NCBI RefSeq assembly: GCF_048128805.1
Contig: NC_136010.1
Location: forward strand, 13,984,480 to 14,048,479
Direction: 5' to 3'
DNA length: 64,000 bases
Source of the DNA: Centroberyx gerrardi
Lineage: Eukaryota > Chordata > Actinopteri > Beryciformes > Berycidae
Shown: one piece after another, positions 1 through 12,900 of the stretch
How positions within the stretch are numbered: position 1 is the first letter of the stretch
Layout: each line of letters starts with the position of its first letter
The notes under the pieces: generated by a model
Database searches by the model: none
Seen by the model: only the letters and a program-made list of their open reading frames with translations
What the model was told of the DNA's origin: nothing
Translations under genes and position numbers: made by a program

Positions 1-1575
1 ACGAAGCCTTGACCCAGTCACTCTACAGATCGAGGTAGAGAGAGGATTGGACTGTGTGTATATGTGTGACGCCTGTGTGTATGTGCGAAGTGAGTGTGTG
101 GTGTACCAACTCTGCTCTTCTTCTGATCTTAAGGTATTGGGGGCGCGACACCTGCCCAAACACGGACGCGGCATTGTGTGTCCACTGATCGAGATCGAGG
201 TGTGTGGGGCAGAGTATGACAGCGCCAAGCAAAAAACTGACTCAGAAGGTGAGAACTGCTCTAATTTTACCCTTTGATTTTGCTGGCAGTAAAGGACACC
301 GTGCCAAAAATCAAGGAACGGGTAGTTAGAAAAAGTTTACTGGATACATCAACCTCGTGTAATTTCCTGTCTGGTCCTAGAAAAACAGGAAGTTGTACAA
401 ACAACTAAGCCATGTGTGGGAATGTAATGGGGAAAACATTATGTAGTATGGACGCAGTTTTGCCACAGCTTTCATAAAGTTTTATGGCCTGGTTTCAGCC
501 AAAGAACTAACATTGCAACAGAACAGAGGGTTAATTCCTCTGTGGCTTCATCCCATAGACTTTGGCATTGCACTCGCACAGTTGTGTGGTGGGTGCATTC
601 TGTACATTTCTAATCTCTTTCACTCTTCAATTTCTTTTTTTTCCTCTCCAGCGGATAACGGTCTGAACCCCACCTGGCCACGAAAGCCATTTCACTTCAC
701 AGTGTGCAACTCTGCCTTTGCCTTCCTGCGCTTTGTGGTGTATGAGATTGACATGTTCAGTGACCAAAACTTCCTGGCTCAGGCCACCTTCCCCATCAAC
801 AGCCTCAAGACAGGTACACACCACAGTAACATGCTCTGTGACTAAAATCCCACTGATTATCTTTTCTGTCTGTGCTATAATGAGCGTGTCTCTGTCGTTG
901 CATGGTGCCAGGTTACCGGTCGGTGCCTCTGAAGAACAGCTACAATGAAGATCTTGAGCTGGCTTCTCTGTTGGTCCACATGGACATCGTCAGGGGCAGG
1001 GTGAGCTACCACTCTCTCTACACAAACTGAGTTCACAGAGCTGGAGTTGACACTTTCTACTGAGTTAGTATGGCGCGCTGATTTATCTTCCCTACATGTC
1101 TCTCTCCTCTCCTTTCTCCCTCCATCAGGATGAAAACGGAGAGGTTCTGAGCCCATTTCTGGGAGTCGGAGCCGCGTCGGTGACAGCAGTTGCCCAGACA
1201 GGGCGTGAGCGTCTGGGGGATTTGGGCTCGACGTCCTCAGCCTCCTCCATGTCCCCTCTGCCCCAGTCCCCGGCCCAGGCCATGGCCTACAGGGGCAGGG
1301 AGGGCTCCTTTGAAGCCCGCTACCAGTCCCCTCTAGATGACTTCAGGGTGTCCCAGGAGGCGCTGTTGGACCACATGGACCCACAGAACAGAAGGTGTGT
1401 GTGTGAGGTGTGGTGGTGTGGCTGCTGGGGTATGATTTTGGGTTTATTGATTGCCTCGATCTGTGCGTGCCTGTGCGAGCGTTGTGGCCATAGAAGATTC
1501 TTGAGTTTTCTCTCTCTTTGTCTCTACCTCAGGATGATGCGGAGGACCAGAGTGGGCGGAGAGAACCGCGTGTAG
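1..1575 (+). CDS. plcg1: Phospholipase C gamma 1, C-terminal exons (5' end outside window)
   Basis: Coding exons read 1-34 (partial), 134-248, 652-813, 912-1000, 1129-1394 and 1533-1575 (TAG). All introns are GT/AG and the frame stays open across every join, giving about 235 C-terminal residues. The first exon ends ...LQIE and joins VLGARHLPK, the start of the C2 domain. The C2 strands continue through [22 protein letters not shown] and [15 protein letters not shown]. The tail carries [17 protein letters not shown], which matches the mammalian segment around regulatory Ser1248 and Tyr1253, and ends [10 protein letters not shown] where human ends RTRVNGDNRL. By family knowledge the enzyme hydrolyses PIP2 to IP3 and DAG downstream of receptor tyrosine kinases and immune receptors; the C2 domain packs on the catalytic core and binds calcium and membrane. 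The catalytic X/Y boxes and SH2/SH3 domains lie upstream of this window. The Ser-rich linker after the C2 domain is longer than I recall for mammals. Assignment to gamma 1 rather than gamma 2 rests on the C-terminal tail and the neighbouring zhx3. Confidence 0.96.
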
Positions 1576-4500
1576 GACCAATCAGGACGTGTTTCTGTGG
1601 CACCCCCCCACCCCCCCACCCCCCTCACCCGGCCCCCCTCTTCCCGGTCGCCTCTCCCCGTACCGATGATGTCACTGACTGCTGTGAACACTGTTTCCAT
1701 GGAAACGCCCACCACCGCTTTGGCCTACATTTCAGGCAGCTCTCCCTCCCTCCATTCTCCATCCCCCTCTCCCTCTCTCCCTGTGCCGCCCCCCCCCCAG
1801 CCTCCTCTCCGCTCGCCTGAAGAGAAGGAGCGACTCGGACATTGGGAGGGGGGCCGAGGGGAAGCTGTCGACTGTGGACAGGAAGGAGAAACGGACATAA
1901 ACAACAGGAGAACAAAAACGAGGCTGAAAAGTTCCAGCCCTGGACTAGTAGTTTGTGGGGCGGCTTGTTTTCTGTTGTGTGTTTCTAGGTGAGCGCAACA
2001 GTTGCTTAGTTTGGAGGCTAAGAGGAGGGAAAGAGAGAGTTGTAAAAGGTATCAGTTTGAAACTGTTTCCAGGTTAAGGTGTTAAGTTTCTTTGCTCCTC
2101 TCTCTTTGGCGTATATGAATATATATATTTATTCCTGCTGTGCTGTTGGCCAGAGAACAGCAGCAGCTGACCTGCTCTCAAAGAGCTCCTGTCTCCATGT
2201 TTTTAATTATTATTATTTAAACCTTTAAACATTCATAATGTGACTTTCATTTTTTAAATGTATATGTGTAAAACACGAGGGCTCTCTATGGCTATTTTTA
2301 ATGTGTCTCTCCTCTGCGCTTTGTGGAGGGACTTATGCGCCTCCAGTCTAACACACACCCTAATCCTGGAGTGATTTTTAATTCTTTTTTGAAGGCATCA
2401 GGAAGAAGTCATAGCCTGTTTGTGTTGGAAGCAGCTAGAGAGCAGGCAGCATCATATGCTACGTCTGCATACACAAACACACATACACACTCAGCCAAGC
2501 TTTTTTTAATTTCCCACTTACATTCCGAAAACTGCACGTCATTCCATTTCCTGCGTTGCAGTTGCCTTTACCAGCCAACCTGACACATTTAAAACTCTCA
2601 CTCCCCCATCCACTGATAGTCTTACTCCTCTATGATCATGTCTGTAGGGAGTCGAACCCCACACTGTGTGATGCAGCAGGACCAGGGTTAACTGTCAGTC
2701 CTAAAGGAGGCTGTGGTCTGAGTGTGAATGATGATGATGTTTTATATTGTCTGCTTTAGTTTTTTTTTTTTTGGCTTGTATTATCTCCCCACATGTTTAC
2801 AGGGGGTTAGATGATGCAGCCGCTGTAATGGCAGCACAGAATTGTAGTTTGCTCAAGGCATAATGAAATTTCCCTCAGTTCCATAGGGCTGCATGGTTAA
2901 GACTAAAAAGATAATCCTGATTATTTTAATAGATAATGTGATCATGATTCTTAGTCACAATTAGTCTTGCAGATTTGAGGAAATTGTTTCATTGTACACA
3001 TATATCACCATTTTCAATTATGGGGGACATTCTAAATGAAATTAAATGTTTCAACACTGTCAATACACTATAATACATATACAGGATTAATTGTGCAGTC
3101 CTAGATTCACAATTTTTGTGATGAAATACTTCAGAAATGTATTAATGTTTACTTAAGTTTCAAGTCTTAGTAGCAACTATGGCCCCCTTATCCAGTGTTT
3201 GATTTGTTGAACATAACTATCCCCATAACTGCCAAAGCTACATGATAAGTGATGATGATAATGGCCACGATTATTATGTTTTTATTCAATGGCTCTTTGG
3301 AAAATGTCTTGGTTCTAACAGATGTCTCTGTTAAAAGTGGCTTCATGGTCCTCAGCAAAGGCCTCTTGCTGTTTCCAGCTTCTCTGCAAAGTCTTAGTTT
3401 TCATTTGTTGACATCTCTATTGCTTTTTTAGTCGGGGGGTCTCTCATGTTTGAATTAGACGTAGTGTGAAGAGAGGGACAGATAACCAAACAAAATACAG
3501 TATTGTTGACCAACAGTGACCAAATGGGATGATTTGGATTGCCAGTATAAGGTTTAAAGACAACATGCCATATTGTATGCCTTGCTTGTCTGTATGTTTT
3601 GCTGCACCAGACATAAAGGTGCTCATTGTGCCGTGCTGTTCTGGGGAGTTTTGTCGCAGCACCAAGTTGCTTTCCAGAAACCTGCAAGGATTTTAAGTCA
3701 CACTGCCACGATGTAGCAGGTAAATTGCCCCTTGAATTTGTGATAAAATACAAAAATGGAGGCTTTGTGTGAATAACTGGGAGAGGGCTAAAACTGAATG
3801 TCAAACATTGGCCCCGACGGCCAACTCCTACACTTAAGCATTCATCATTCCCAACTTTAGATTCTCAGTCCGGCTTTTACTCATACACGTTTGTCTAACT
3901 TGGTAATCAAGATTTAAATGATGTTGCCCTTAAACTTGCGGGCAGTTCTCGTTTCCTGTGTTTCTGGTATGAGAGTGCGTTTGGGAGGAGAAGGTTAAAT
4001 CTTGGCTTGTGCCTAAGGATTTGTTGTAGCTGTGCTTCTGTGGCTGATGGCTGGCGAAGATGCCAGGGAGTGGAAGTCTGGGCCTTCAGTGAGCCCAGAC
4101 GAAGCTTGTATTAACTGATGGTGTTGTCTTTCCAGGTTTGTATCAGAAACAGTGTTTTCTATTACCTAATATAAGTTATTGACCGTATGATGTAAACTCA
4201 GTATTCTCACTCAGAATGTTTTACCAGTGAGACACTCCTAAGCCATATGGTATGAAGTAGTTAAGGTAAAAGCAAGGGCAGGATCGAATACTTCAGGTCT
4301 CACTTTTGTCTCGCAGAAAAATGTTTTGGCACCTTGTTGTATTTGCACCCCTGTTTTATCCCAAAGCTCACATTGTCTGACGGTTTTTCCTCTCATGGTC
4401 GATGAATGGTCTGTGTTGTGGAGAGTTCTCCCTCCAATGCTGCATTGCTCTTGCTGCTGACCTGTCTGCTGATGTCTATGTGCCTCTGTCTGTGTACACA

Positions 4501-4730
4501 TCACTTTATAGCCACATCATTCACATGCCCTGTTGGGCTCCAGTGTCATTTGTTTTCACTTTTTTTTTAAAAATCTTGTCTGTTTTGTTACTGATGGTCT
4601 CATTTACAAACAACGCCTTTCTGTAACGTGCCTAAGCTATGGAGAAGGAAAGTATTCATTTTAATTTTGCCTTTCATATGAAACATATTCAAGCCTGAAA
4701 AGTAAATAAAATACTTACTACTTAATACTA
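1576..4730 (+). other. plcg1: plcg1 3' untranslated region (probable)
   Basis: There is no conserved coding after the TAG at 1573-1575. The segment starts C-rich and becomes AT-rich, with TATATATTTATT at about 2117. The first canonical AATAAA on this strand is at 4705-4710, so a roughly 3.1 kb 3' UTR is the simplest reading. A perfect 8 bp stem with a 9 nt loop (4076-4100) lies inside it. The open frames here (for example 3394-3804 on the minus strand) have no recognisable domain. Confidence 0.6.
4705..4710 (+). terminator. plcg1: Poly(A) signal, plcg1
   Basis: Canonical AATAAA followed within about 30 nt by a T/GT-rich stretch (TTTGTGTTATTTTC). It is the first such hexamer downstream of the plcg1 stop on the plus strand. 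Confidence 0.6.
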
Positions 4731-5190
4731 CTTTGTGTTATTTTCATTACATTAAATTGCTTTTAATGTTACTCGCTGTAGATGTGGCGCATGATGGAGG
4801 ATGCAGTCATATTTCCAGAGAACTGTAGTTGACTTATTGCATTAAGTTGAAAGAATTGATGGCTACACTCTTAACTTTAGATACTTGCAGCACAAGAAGG
4901 GACAGCACTGGAGCTTTTACCTCAGATGTGTTAACAGTAGCCTGGTTCATGTGGCAAGGTCAGGCTGACTAAACTGCAGCTTTGTGGACAACAGGCCTCT
5001 CTGTTTACCACATGACCAAAGCATTATTTTGGTTACAGCTGTTGTAAATGCACACTCAAGGTCAAGCAGAATTCATAATATTCTTAGCACCACGATCCTC
5101 AAATTAACCATTAATTCACCATCTGGAGAATGTCCTAATCGCTCGTCTTGTTGCTTAGAATAATGGCAGTGGGCGTATAACACAAACAAA
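4731..5190. other. Intergenic gap between convergent plcg1 and zhx3
   Basis: About 460 bp lie between the predicted poly(A) site of plcg1 (plus) and that of zhx3 (minus). The gap is AT-rich unique sequence with no ORF above background and no repeat I recognise. Confidence 0.5.
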
Positions 5191-5194
5191 AAGG

Positions 5195-6997
5195 CACTCA
5201 TTTGTTACATTTTGTTTATTCTGCAAATAACATCTGTAAAAATTATACATCAGGCCTAAGTATGGAACTCTGGTAAAAGTTCACAGTTCTTTTACAGTCA
5301 AATTTATTACATAAGAAAGTTCCATAAAAACAAATGTACGTACACGTCAGTGACGTAAAGAAGCACTTGATGCTAAAACACAAACATTATTTCATAGTCC
5401 AATATTATCTTGTGTTGCTTTCTGTTTAGACAGAACAGGGTGCTTGCCCTCTTTGGATGACAGAATTCCAGACTTTTTCCCCCCATATCAAACAAGTACA
5501 GTTTCACGTCCTCTTCAACCACAAATTATGTACAAAGAAGAAATGAAAAGAAAGAGATTTCCAATAAAACTCAAGAATGATCAAATGAACATCAGTGCTG
5601 TGTTTATCACGACACAGTATGAACAGCCTCGCCAGCACATTCAAGGTAAGCCGTGAGCGTGAAATGAAAGTGGATGAGTGCATTATGGCAGAAGTGGGAA
5701 AACATGAGCGTGAGGATGACACAATGGAAAAGAGGGTCATTTATTTTACTTTTAAGGCCTAGGCAAGCACCCTGTAGCAAAGAGCTGTGCAGTTTTTCGT
5801 ACCCCCAAAACAAAAAAACAACAGTCTCCGAACACACCGCGGATCCTCATACGAGAGTTGGCTTGGTCGATAACTGTCCAGTCAGGATTCCAATACCCCA
5901 ACCCAACCCCCCCCCCCCACCACCGGTTCCACATCTGCTGACGTCTCAATTCCGACCACACTTCTCCCTTTTTTTTCTTCTCTTCCCCCCCCTCCTCCAA
6001 ATCTACCCTCCTCTCTTCTCTTCCTCCCACCGCAGCAGGCAGGCGGAACAAACACGGCAGAAAAACGCAGCCAATCCTCCCCCAGTCAGCCTGGCCCCTC
6101 CCTCCTCTTCCCCCACCAGTCCTGTGCTTCAGTCTCTACTGGAACTTCCTTTGAAGGGGAAAATGGCGGACAGGAGGATATTGGAGAGGGTGTGTGAGCG
6201 AGTGTGTGCATGTGAGGTGGTTAGACAAAACAGACGGGGGGTGGGTGGGTGGAGGGGTTGGGTAGTGGCTTTAGTGTCCATCTCACATAGTGGGGGGGGG
6301 GGGGGGGTCATGCCTACCTCAAGGGGTGCGAGTGAGAGGAGGAGAGGGATGGGTAGGAAGGTTTCAAGGTCCATTTCCATCCAGTGATCCTGTTACAATC
6401 GCATCTGCTGTCTTCCGCTCAGACTCCCCACAAAGACCACCTGCGTTGCGAATTCCATCCTCACACAAAAAGGTCTTCCCTCTTCAATCTGTTCCTGTAG
6501 TAAAAAAAAATATATATATATTTATATATGTATATATATATATATATATAGAGATAGAGAACCTTGGCAACACACACTCCTCCATATGACCAGAAAACAG
6601 CAGGCAATGACCTTCGTTCTCTCCTGGATAAACACAGCAGCAGGAAAGTGCACACGGACACTCAAAACAAATACCTGTCATGGCATGCCCCGGTACTTTA
6701 ATTATGATCATCCTGTATGTTTGCGCGTACGCTCCACCTCAACGCTAATGTGTCACCCGAGAGACAATTACACACAGTCATGGCTGTGATTCATCTCTAT
6801 TCATCAAAATGTTAACAGCCACTTTTCAGACATCCCCCCCCCCCCCAATCACAGAATCAAATGAAAACCTAACCCTAACAACTATTCTAACTCTTAAATA
6901 GTTACCAACAAACAGTAGACTCTTTGTTTTTTTTTTTTTTACACTTGGCTCGGTAACAGGGCATGCAATAACCTGCTTGGTCAATCTTTAGGGAACT
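5195..6997 (-). other. zhx3: zhx3 3' untranslated region (probable)
   Basis: The segment lies between the predicted stop (6998-7000) and the minus-strand AATAAA at 5215-5220. It is crowded with simple sequence: a C run near 5909-5921, CT-rich tracts at 5960-6030, a 16-base G run at 6292-6307, an (AT)n stretch at about 6508-6550 and a C run near 6834-6846. The long open frames on both strands (such as 5674-6387 plus) are by-products of these tracts. An alternative donor (AAAG|GTAGTC, about 7048) could extend coding into this region, but I see no convincing downstream exon. Confidence 0.5.
5215..5220 (-). terminator. zhx3: Poly(A) signal, zhx3 (minus strand)
   Basis: TTTATT on the plus strand reads AATAAA on the minus strand. 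It lies about 1.8 kb beyond the predicted zhx3 stop codon with no other gene between, so it is the likely 3' end of zhx3. Confidence 0.5.
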
Positions 6998-9900
6998 TTA
7001 TAACCAACATTCCCACAGTATCGACTGCAAAAAGACATGTAGACTACCTTTAGTAGGATTCACAGTCTCGTCACTCTTCTCCTCCTCCGCCTCTTCTGCA
7101 ACGCCACACACCGATTGCTCCATTTTCTCCTCCTCGCCCTCGCCCTGCTGCGGCTCCGGTGGGGAGGATCCAGATAGTCCTGTTGTTCGCGGCTCTGGTG
7201 CTGGTGTAACTGGTCTTGGTCCTGTCGTGTCAGCAGCAGCAGCAGTAGCAGCAGTTTGTTCAGCCTGGGGTGGAGACGTCTGGGTGGAGAACCAACGTCG
7301 CACCAGCTCCTCCGTTAAACCGCTAGACTGAGCCAGTTCCTGCACCTGGCACACACAGAACAATCTGCATTAGCTTACTTCACCACAGGAAATCCAGGTG
7401 TAAATGCAATCAAGATGCAATGAAATAAATACTACTAATAAGTATAACAATGGATAATAAAATTGGACAATAGGACTCTACTGTTGGTATCCAGTATCGA
7501 CACCTACTGTCATTTCTCATATATTTATACCTATTTATACTCTGGATATCAGTGCAATATTCTCTAGATCTGTATATATTACTGCTTATTATTATTTTTC
7601 TCGACTACTGACTTCCATAGCTTCCCATCAGTGAACTTAGTCAGGTTCCAACAGAGAACCATGTGCATACTGTATAGATACGAGTCCTGTTTTTTAAATT
7701 AGTTTTTCAGTTTGTTTTGTTATACTGTACATGACCTATTCCATAATTTCTACTTTAAATTTTTTATATACTACTTTCTACTTCCTACCTTTTTATACAC
7801 TAATTCCTTGTATGTACAAACTAACACATTAGGCACATTTGATAAAAGGATGTTAATGTTGATAAAAGACATACCATCAAACGCTCACAAGTACATTCTA
7901 TTGCTGTACTAGACTGTCAGAATACCACAATGTACTTGTGTGATCGACATCTTGCTTAACAGCACTGAAATAAGGAAAATTTGCTGTTATGGACAACAAG
8001 GTGGTGTAGTGAGTGGAGACTGTCCTTCAGGTTCAAGTCTCCGTCTCAGCAAGCATCCACCTTCCTGTTTTGGGGGGTTATGAACTCCCTGACTAACATG
8101 TGCAGCAGCGAGCCATAAAAGCAGATCTATTATAACCATTAATGAACTTTTTAATATAAATACGCGAGTTGTCCTGACCCTGAACTATTGTTATGATCAT
8201 CATCATCTGCAGTAGGCCTGTTCTAATTGGCAAAGACTATTTGTTTGAAATAAATTTAAAAGTGAAATACATGCTCTGTCACCATTTCAACTGAGAAAAA
8301 TTTGTCCTGCTGCCAATGCATATTTGCAAGGTAAAATCGGATTCAACATGGATAGTTGACATGCGTTTTTAATGTCAATTAGATATGGACGAACCACATC
8401 TGAACACGAGTTGCAAGGTCTAAAGGTGGGTTTAGTCAAGCATTGAGTGCATGACATTTTTTTTACAGTATATTCTTAGTGAGGTATGGGCTTTAAGGCT
8501 TTATGGGCTGATTTTTTACATGTGATATCCAGATGACTCTTGTCTGCGCAGTCACAGAGCCAGTTGACCCTGGAAGGCATGATTTGCTGACATAGAAACA
8601 TCGGCAAAATGTAACCAACAAAACTGGTAAATAACTAAGTCATAGGGAAAACTATGACATGTTTAAAATTGGACAAAATATCCTTATTTAGAATAGAACA
8701 AAAGTGTACTGGTGACTAATGCTGATTTGTAGTAGTGATGTGACCACCATATACCATTAGTAAGTGAATGTGATGTTTTTCTGAGTGGCTACAGTCATTT
8801 GAATGATCTCAAGCCAAAGAATCATCTGCATATCATATGAAAAAACTAGAATTATCATTTACAGTAAAATCCACCCTAAAACAGAATTCACAATTTGTTC
8901 CATCCAAGATCTTGAACAATTGATTCAGGGAATATGTCTCTCTCCAAGCCGCAAACAATCATGCCAAAACTAATCTGTGATGTCATCAAGAGACACTTTC
9001 TGCAGCCACTCTATTCTTAAGGACAGTTTCCTGGGATATGGGCAAATTGCCTGTTATAGAACTGTTAGCTAAAGTAAACATTGTTTGGCCGTTAAGACGT
9101 AAAAATATCTTATTAGCTCTCATTGTATAGGGAGCAGCTTCAGTGAGCGTCTCTTGACAGCAGCACAGATTAAACATTTGGTTCTCAGGTTTCTAGCCCT
9201 GAGTTAGAACAGTTAACAATTGTTCATGTTCAGAGAATTGCCCTAAAACAACGTAAGTTCTGTTATGGGTAGATTTTTATAGTACTACTCTTAACACTGT
9301 TTACTGTTGTGTCAATACCTGTGATTCCTCCAGGCTGCCGTGGGCATCAAGGTGGGCCTGCAGGATTTGTGTGTTCCCCTTCTGGAGGTCCTCCTCCAGG
9401 ACCATGCTCTGGTAAGCCTCCAGCCACTTCAGCTGGCCGTTCTTCTGCACGTAACGGCAGTCCCCAAACCAGCGCACTACTTCGGGCCTGGGCAGCCCTG
9501 TAGCCGAGATCAGCTCATCGTACTGAGGAGCGCTAGGCCACTGGGTCCGGGCATAGACTTGTTTAAGCAGGTGTAGCTGCTCTGCAGTCTTCTTACCTCG
9601 GATGGGTGAAGGTTTTGGGGATTGGGAGGGCTTGGGGTTTGGGATGGAGGAGGGCAAAGGTTTGGGGGACTGGGATTGGGCTGGTTTGGGGGTGGAGGAT
9701 GGGGTGGGGCCTGGGGAGGGTGTGGTGCTGGATGGATGGGGTATAGTGGGGCTGTCCAACCCTTCACTCTCTGGTTTGCCATTGGCCTCTGTCACCTTCA
9801 GCATCTTCAGATTGATCTTAATAGGGTTGACTTTCAGTTCACCTGCACTATCCTCTTTCTGTCGCTCCTCCCCATCCGCTTTCTTACCCTCCTCTCCCTC

Positions 9901-12900
9901 AACTTCCATCTCCTCCTCCTCCTCTCTAACTGCCCGCTCTGCCTCCTCTTTCTTTTTCTCAGCTGCCACTCTCTTCCTCTTCTCAGCGAACCAGCCGTGG
10001 ATTTCCCGCCGGGTCATCTTGGTCTCGGCTCGCAGTCGGTCCACTTCCTCTCCAGAGGGGTCAGGGTCCTGGGCAAAGCTGGCCTCTAGCGCCCTTACCT
10101 GGGATGAGATAAGACAGGAATGGTTGATGTCAATAACCTAAAAAGAACTGAGTTATCACATTTTGTTGTCAACTGAAATAACAAATCTCTGACTCAGTAT
10201 TTTATGCCCATGTTGTTATTGTTATTGCACACCAAGAGCAGAGTCTCACCTGGTGAGGTTCTCTCTCTTTGTAGCGGATAGCTGTGAAGTCAGGAGAGGG
10301 TGGTCTGGGGGGTCGGCGGGATGGCGTGGTGGGGGAAGTGGGAGTCTGTGAGGCAGTGGGGCTGAGGGGGGCAGAACCATGCTGGGGCGTTTTTGCACCA
10401 GAGGTGGCGCTACCTTCCAAGAGGTCCATAGGGGAGGCACTGCCAGCGGCGCCATTCCCTGACGCACTGGAACCATTCCCTGCTCCAGCTGTGGTGCCAG
10501 ACTTATTCTGACTGCCTGTGCTTGAACGTGAACCTTTGAGGTTGCGAAAGTGGTAGCGCCGGTCACTAAACCACTTGCGTACTTCTCGTACGGTGAGCCC
10601 AGTCAGAGAAATGAGGCGGTCCACCTCCTCCTGGTTGGGAAACTGGTTGACCTGAAAGCTATCCTTCAGAGCGTTGAGCTGCTCTTGAGACTTCTTGCCC
10701 TTGTAGAAGCTGGGGTCCAGGAATGTGTTGGGGAGTGTCCGAGAGCCAGGCGTGCTGCTTGAAGGAGCCACTGGGGAGGGAGAAGATGATTTGGAGGAAG
10801 GGGAAGAAGAAGCCTCTGTTTTGATGCCTGGAGAGTTACTGGTGGTGGTTGTGACAGCAGATTGGGTAGCTGTGCTCGTGAGAGCACTGGTTGTGCTGGT
10901 GTTGCCGTTTTTGTTGCTACTACTGTTAGTATCTTTGCTCTTCTGTCCGTTACTGCCATTTTTGCTGTTGCCGTTAGGTTTGCTGTCCGTGGTGCTTTTA
11001 TTATCAGTGGTAACTTTGTTGTCACTGTTACTCTTAACAGTGCTGGTGTTGTTGGCCTTGCCGATACCAGTGTTCTTACTGTCAGTGCTGCCTTTAGCAG
11101 TGTTCGAATTGCTGGTAGCATTACTATTGCTCTTGTCATTGAAATCAGCATTAGCACTGTTGTGTTTGCCATTGACACTGCTGACCTTGGTATTGGTATT
11201 TCTATGGTTGCTGCTCCCTAGACTAAGGTTGATGACACTAGCTTGACTGCTAGTGCTCCCACTGCTGCTATTGCTGCTACTACTGATAATACTGCTAGTG
11301 CTCCCTCCCCCACTCCTACTACTATTACTGCTGCTGATGACGTTGCTCCCACTACTGCTGCTGCCCACTGTCCCAACCACCATGCTGATGCCCTTGTCTG
11401 CCACCAGGGCAGCGGTCGGCCGGGCCTGCATCATGGGGCGGGCTGCTGCCTGGGGCTTCGGTGTAACGGCCAGGGCCATGGGAGCACTGCTAACCTGGAT
11501 ACCGTTGGCCATGGCCATAGGTTGGGTGACGATCACCCCTCCCTGGCTGACAAGAGAGCCCTGGAGGATGTGAGGGATCCCGGTGGCTCCCAGTGAGGCA
11601 GGAAGAACCGTGATTGTATGTTGGGCTGGGCTGTGGTGACTCTGAGTCTGGCGCTGGTTCTGGGAGCTGGGTGCTGTCTGGATGATGGTGTTGAACATCT
11701 TCCTCCTGGCCTCCTCGATCTCCTCAGGAGACCAGCTGATGCCCTGCTTAAGTCTCTGGGCAGTGAACCAGATCTTGATCTGCTCCTCGGGGAACTTTGT
11801 GACCACAGTCAGGTAGCAGAGCTCAGCCTTCGTGGGGTAGGGGAACTTACTGAAGGAGGTCTTCAAGAAGGAAGAGGAGTCCATGGAGGCGCTGTAGGTA
11901 GGGATGCTGCTCAAAGGAATCATCACCTGGCGAACATGAGAGGAAAAAGAGGGAATGAGAAGAGGAGATGAAAATCAGTTAATAACAGTTGCTTATTATC
12001 TGATAGTCAATTTTGATAACCTTTCATTAAAACACATAACTGAAGCAGTGTGTCAACAGCCAAATATAATATATAAAATATAATAAATATAATAATAATC
12101 CACAAAAGGGACGAAAAGGCAGATTACCTTGGGGAGATTTTTGGAAGAGGAAGAGGAGGAGATGGTCGAGGAGGCTGTGATGGGGGCAGACTGGTGGAGG
12201 CTTCTGTTCTGGACCACTGAAACCACCTAAGGGAATTTCAAAAACATAATTAATTTTTAAAAAATCAATCTGAATCAAAGAATCTGAATGAAACTACACT
12301 AAGCCAAATTCAAAACAGATCATTATGAGACAGCCAAACCAAGAAACAGAAGTACCATCTACCTGTGTGATGGCGGTCTTGAGCATTGGTAGTGTCCCAG
12401 AGCCATTGACTATCTGTATTGCTGAGGGCAGAGTGACCTTTGTCGTTGCTCCATTGTGGACAATGGTGGGGACATGGGTGACTGTCACTGTAGGAGTCTC
12501 TTTCCTCTCAGCCTCTCTGGAGACAGAGACAGAGTGAGAGTCTGAGGAGGGCTCATCAGAGGCTGGGTGGGACACCACTATCCGTTTGGGCTCCGATTTG
12601 CCCTTTAGCATCCTCATGATTGGGGTTTTGGTGATGGAAATCTCATTATCTTTCCCCGTCTCTGTCCCAATCACCAGATTCTGCTCCACCACCACTCTCC
12701 TGTCTCTCTTCCTCAGCTGCAGAGTGGTGTTGAACGTGCTGGGGTGAACCCTGGCGTTGTGCAGGGCCAGCCCCTCAAACTTGGGCGCAGAAACCCCACA
12801 GTCCACACAGAAGAAGCTGGGGTCTGCACGGAAGTCTGGGTGCCCGCTGTATACATGATCCAAGAACAGATTAAGGTCATGGGTTTCAAAGTTACAAGGC

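Noticed and set aside
2640..2700. GGGGTTCGACTCCC on the minus strand in the plcg1 3' UTR
   Set aside because: It matches a pol III B box, but the upstream sequence does not fold as a tRNA and no A box is convincing.
5674..6387. 237-codon plus-strand ORF
   Set aside because: It crosses C runs, CT-rich tracts and a G16 run in the zhx3 3' UTR and has no recognisable domain.
6866..6880. CCTAACCCTAAC, telomere-like
   Set aside because: Only two partial units; too short to be an interstitial telomere.
10725..11573. Long Leu/Val- and Thr/Ala-rich plus-strand ORFs opposite zhx3
   Set aside because: They are antisense shadows of the Ser/Asn/Thr low-complexity codons of zhx3; no domain and no splice or promoter support.
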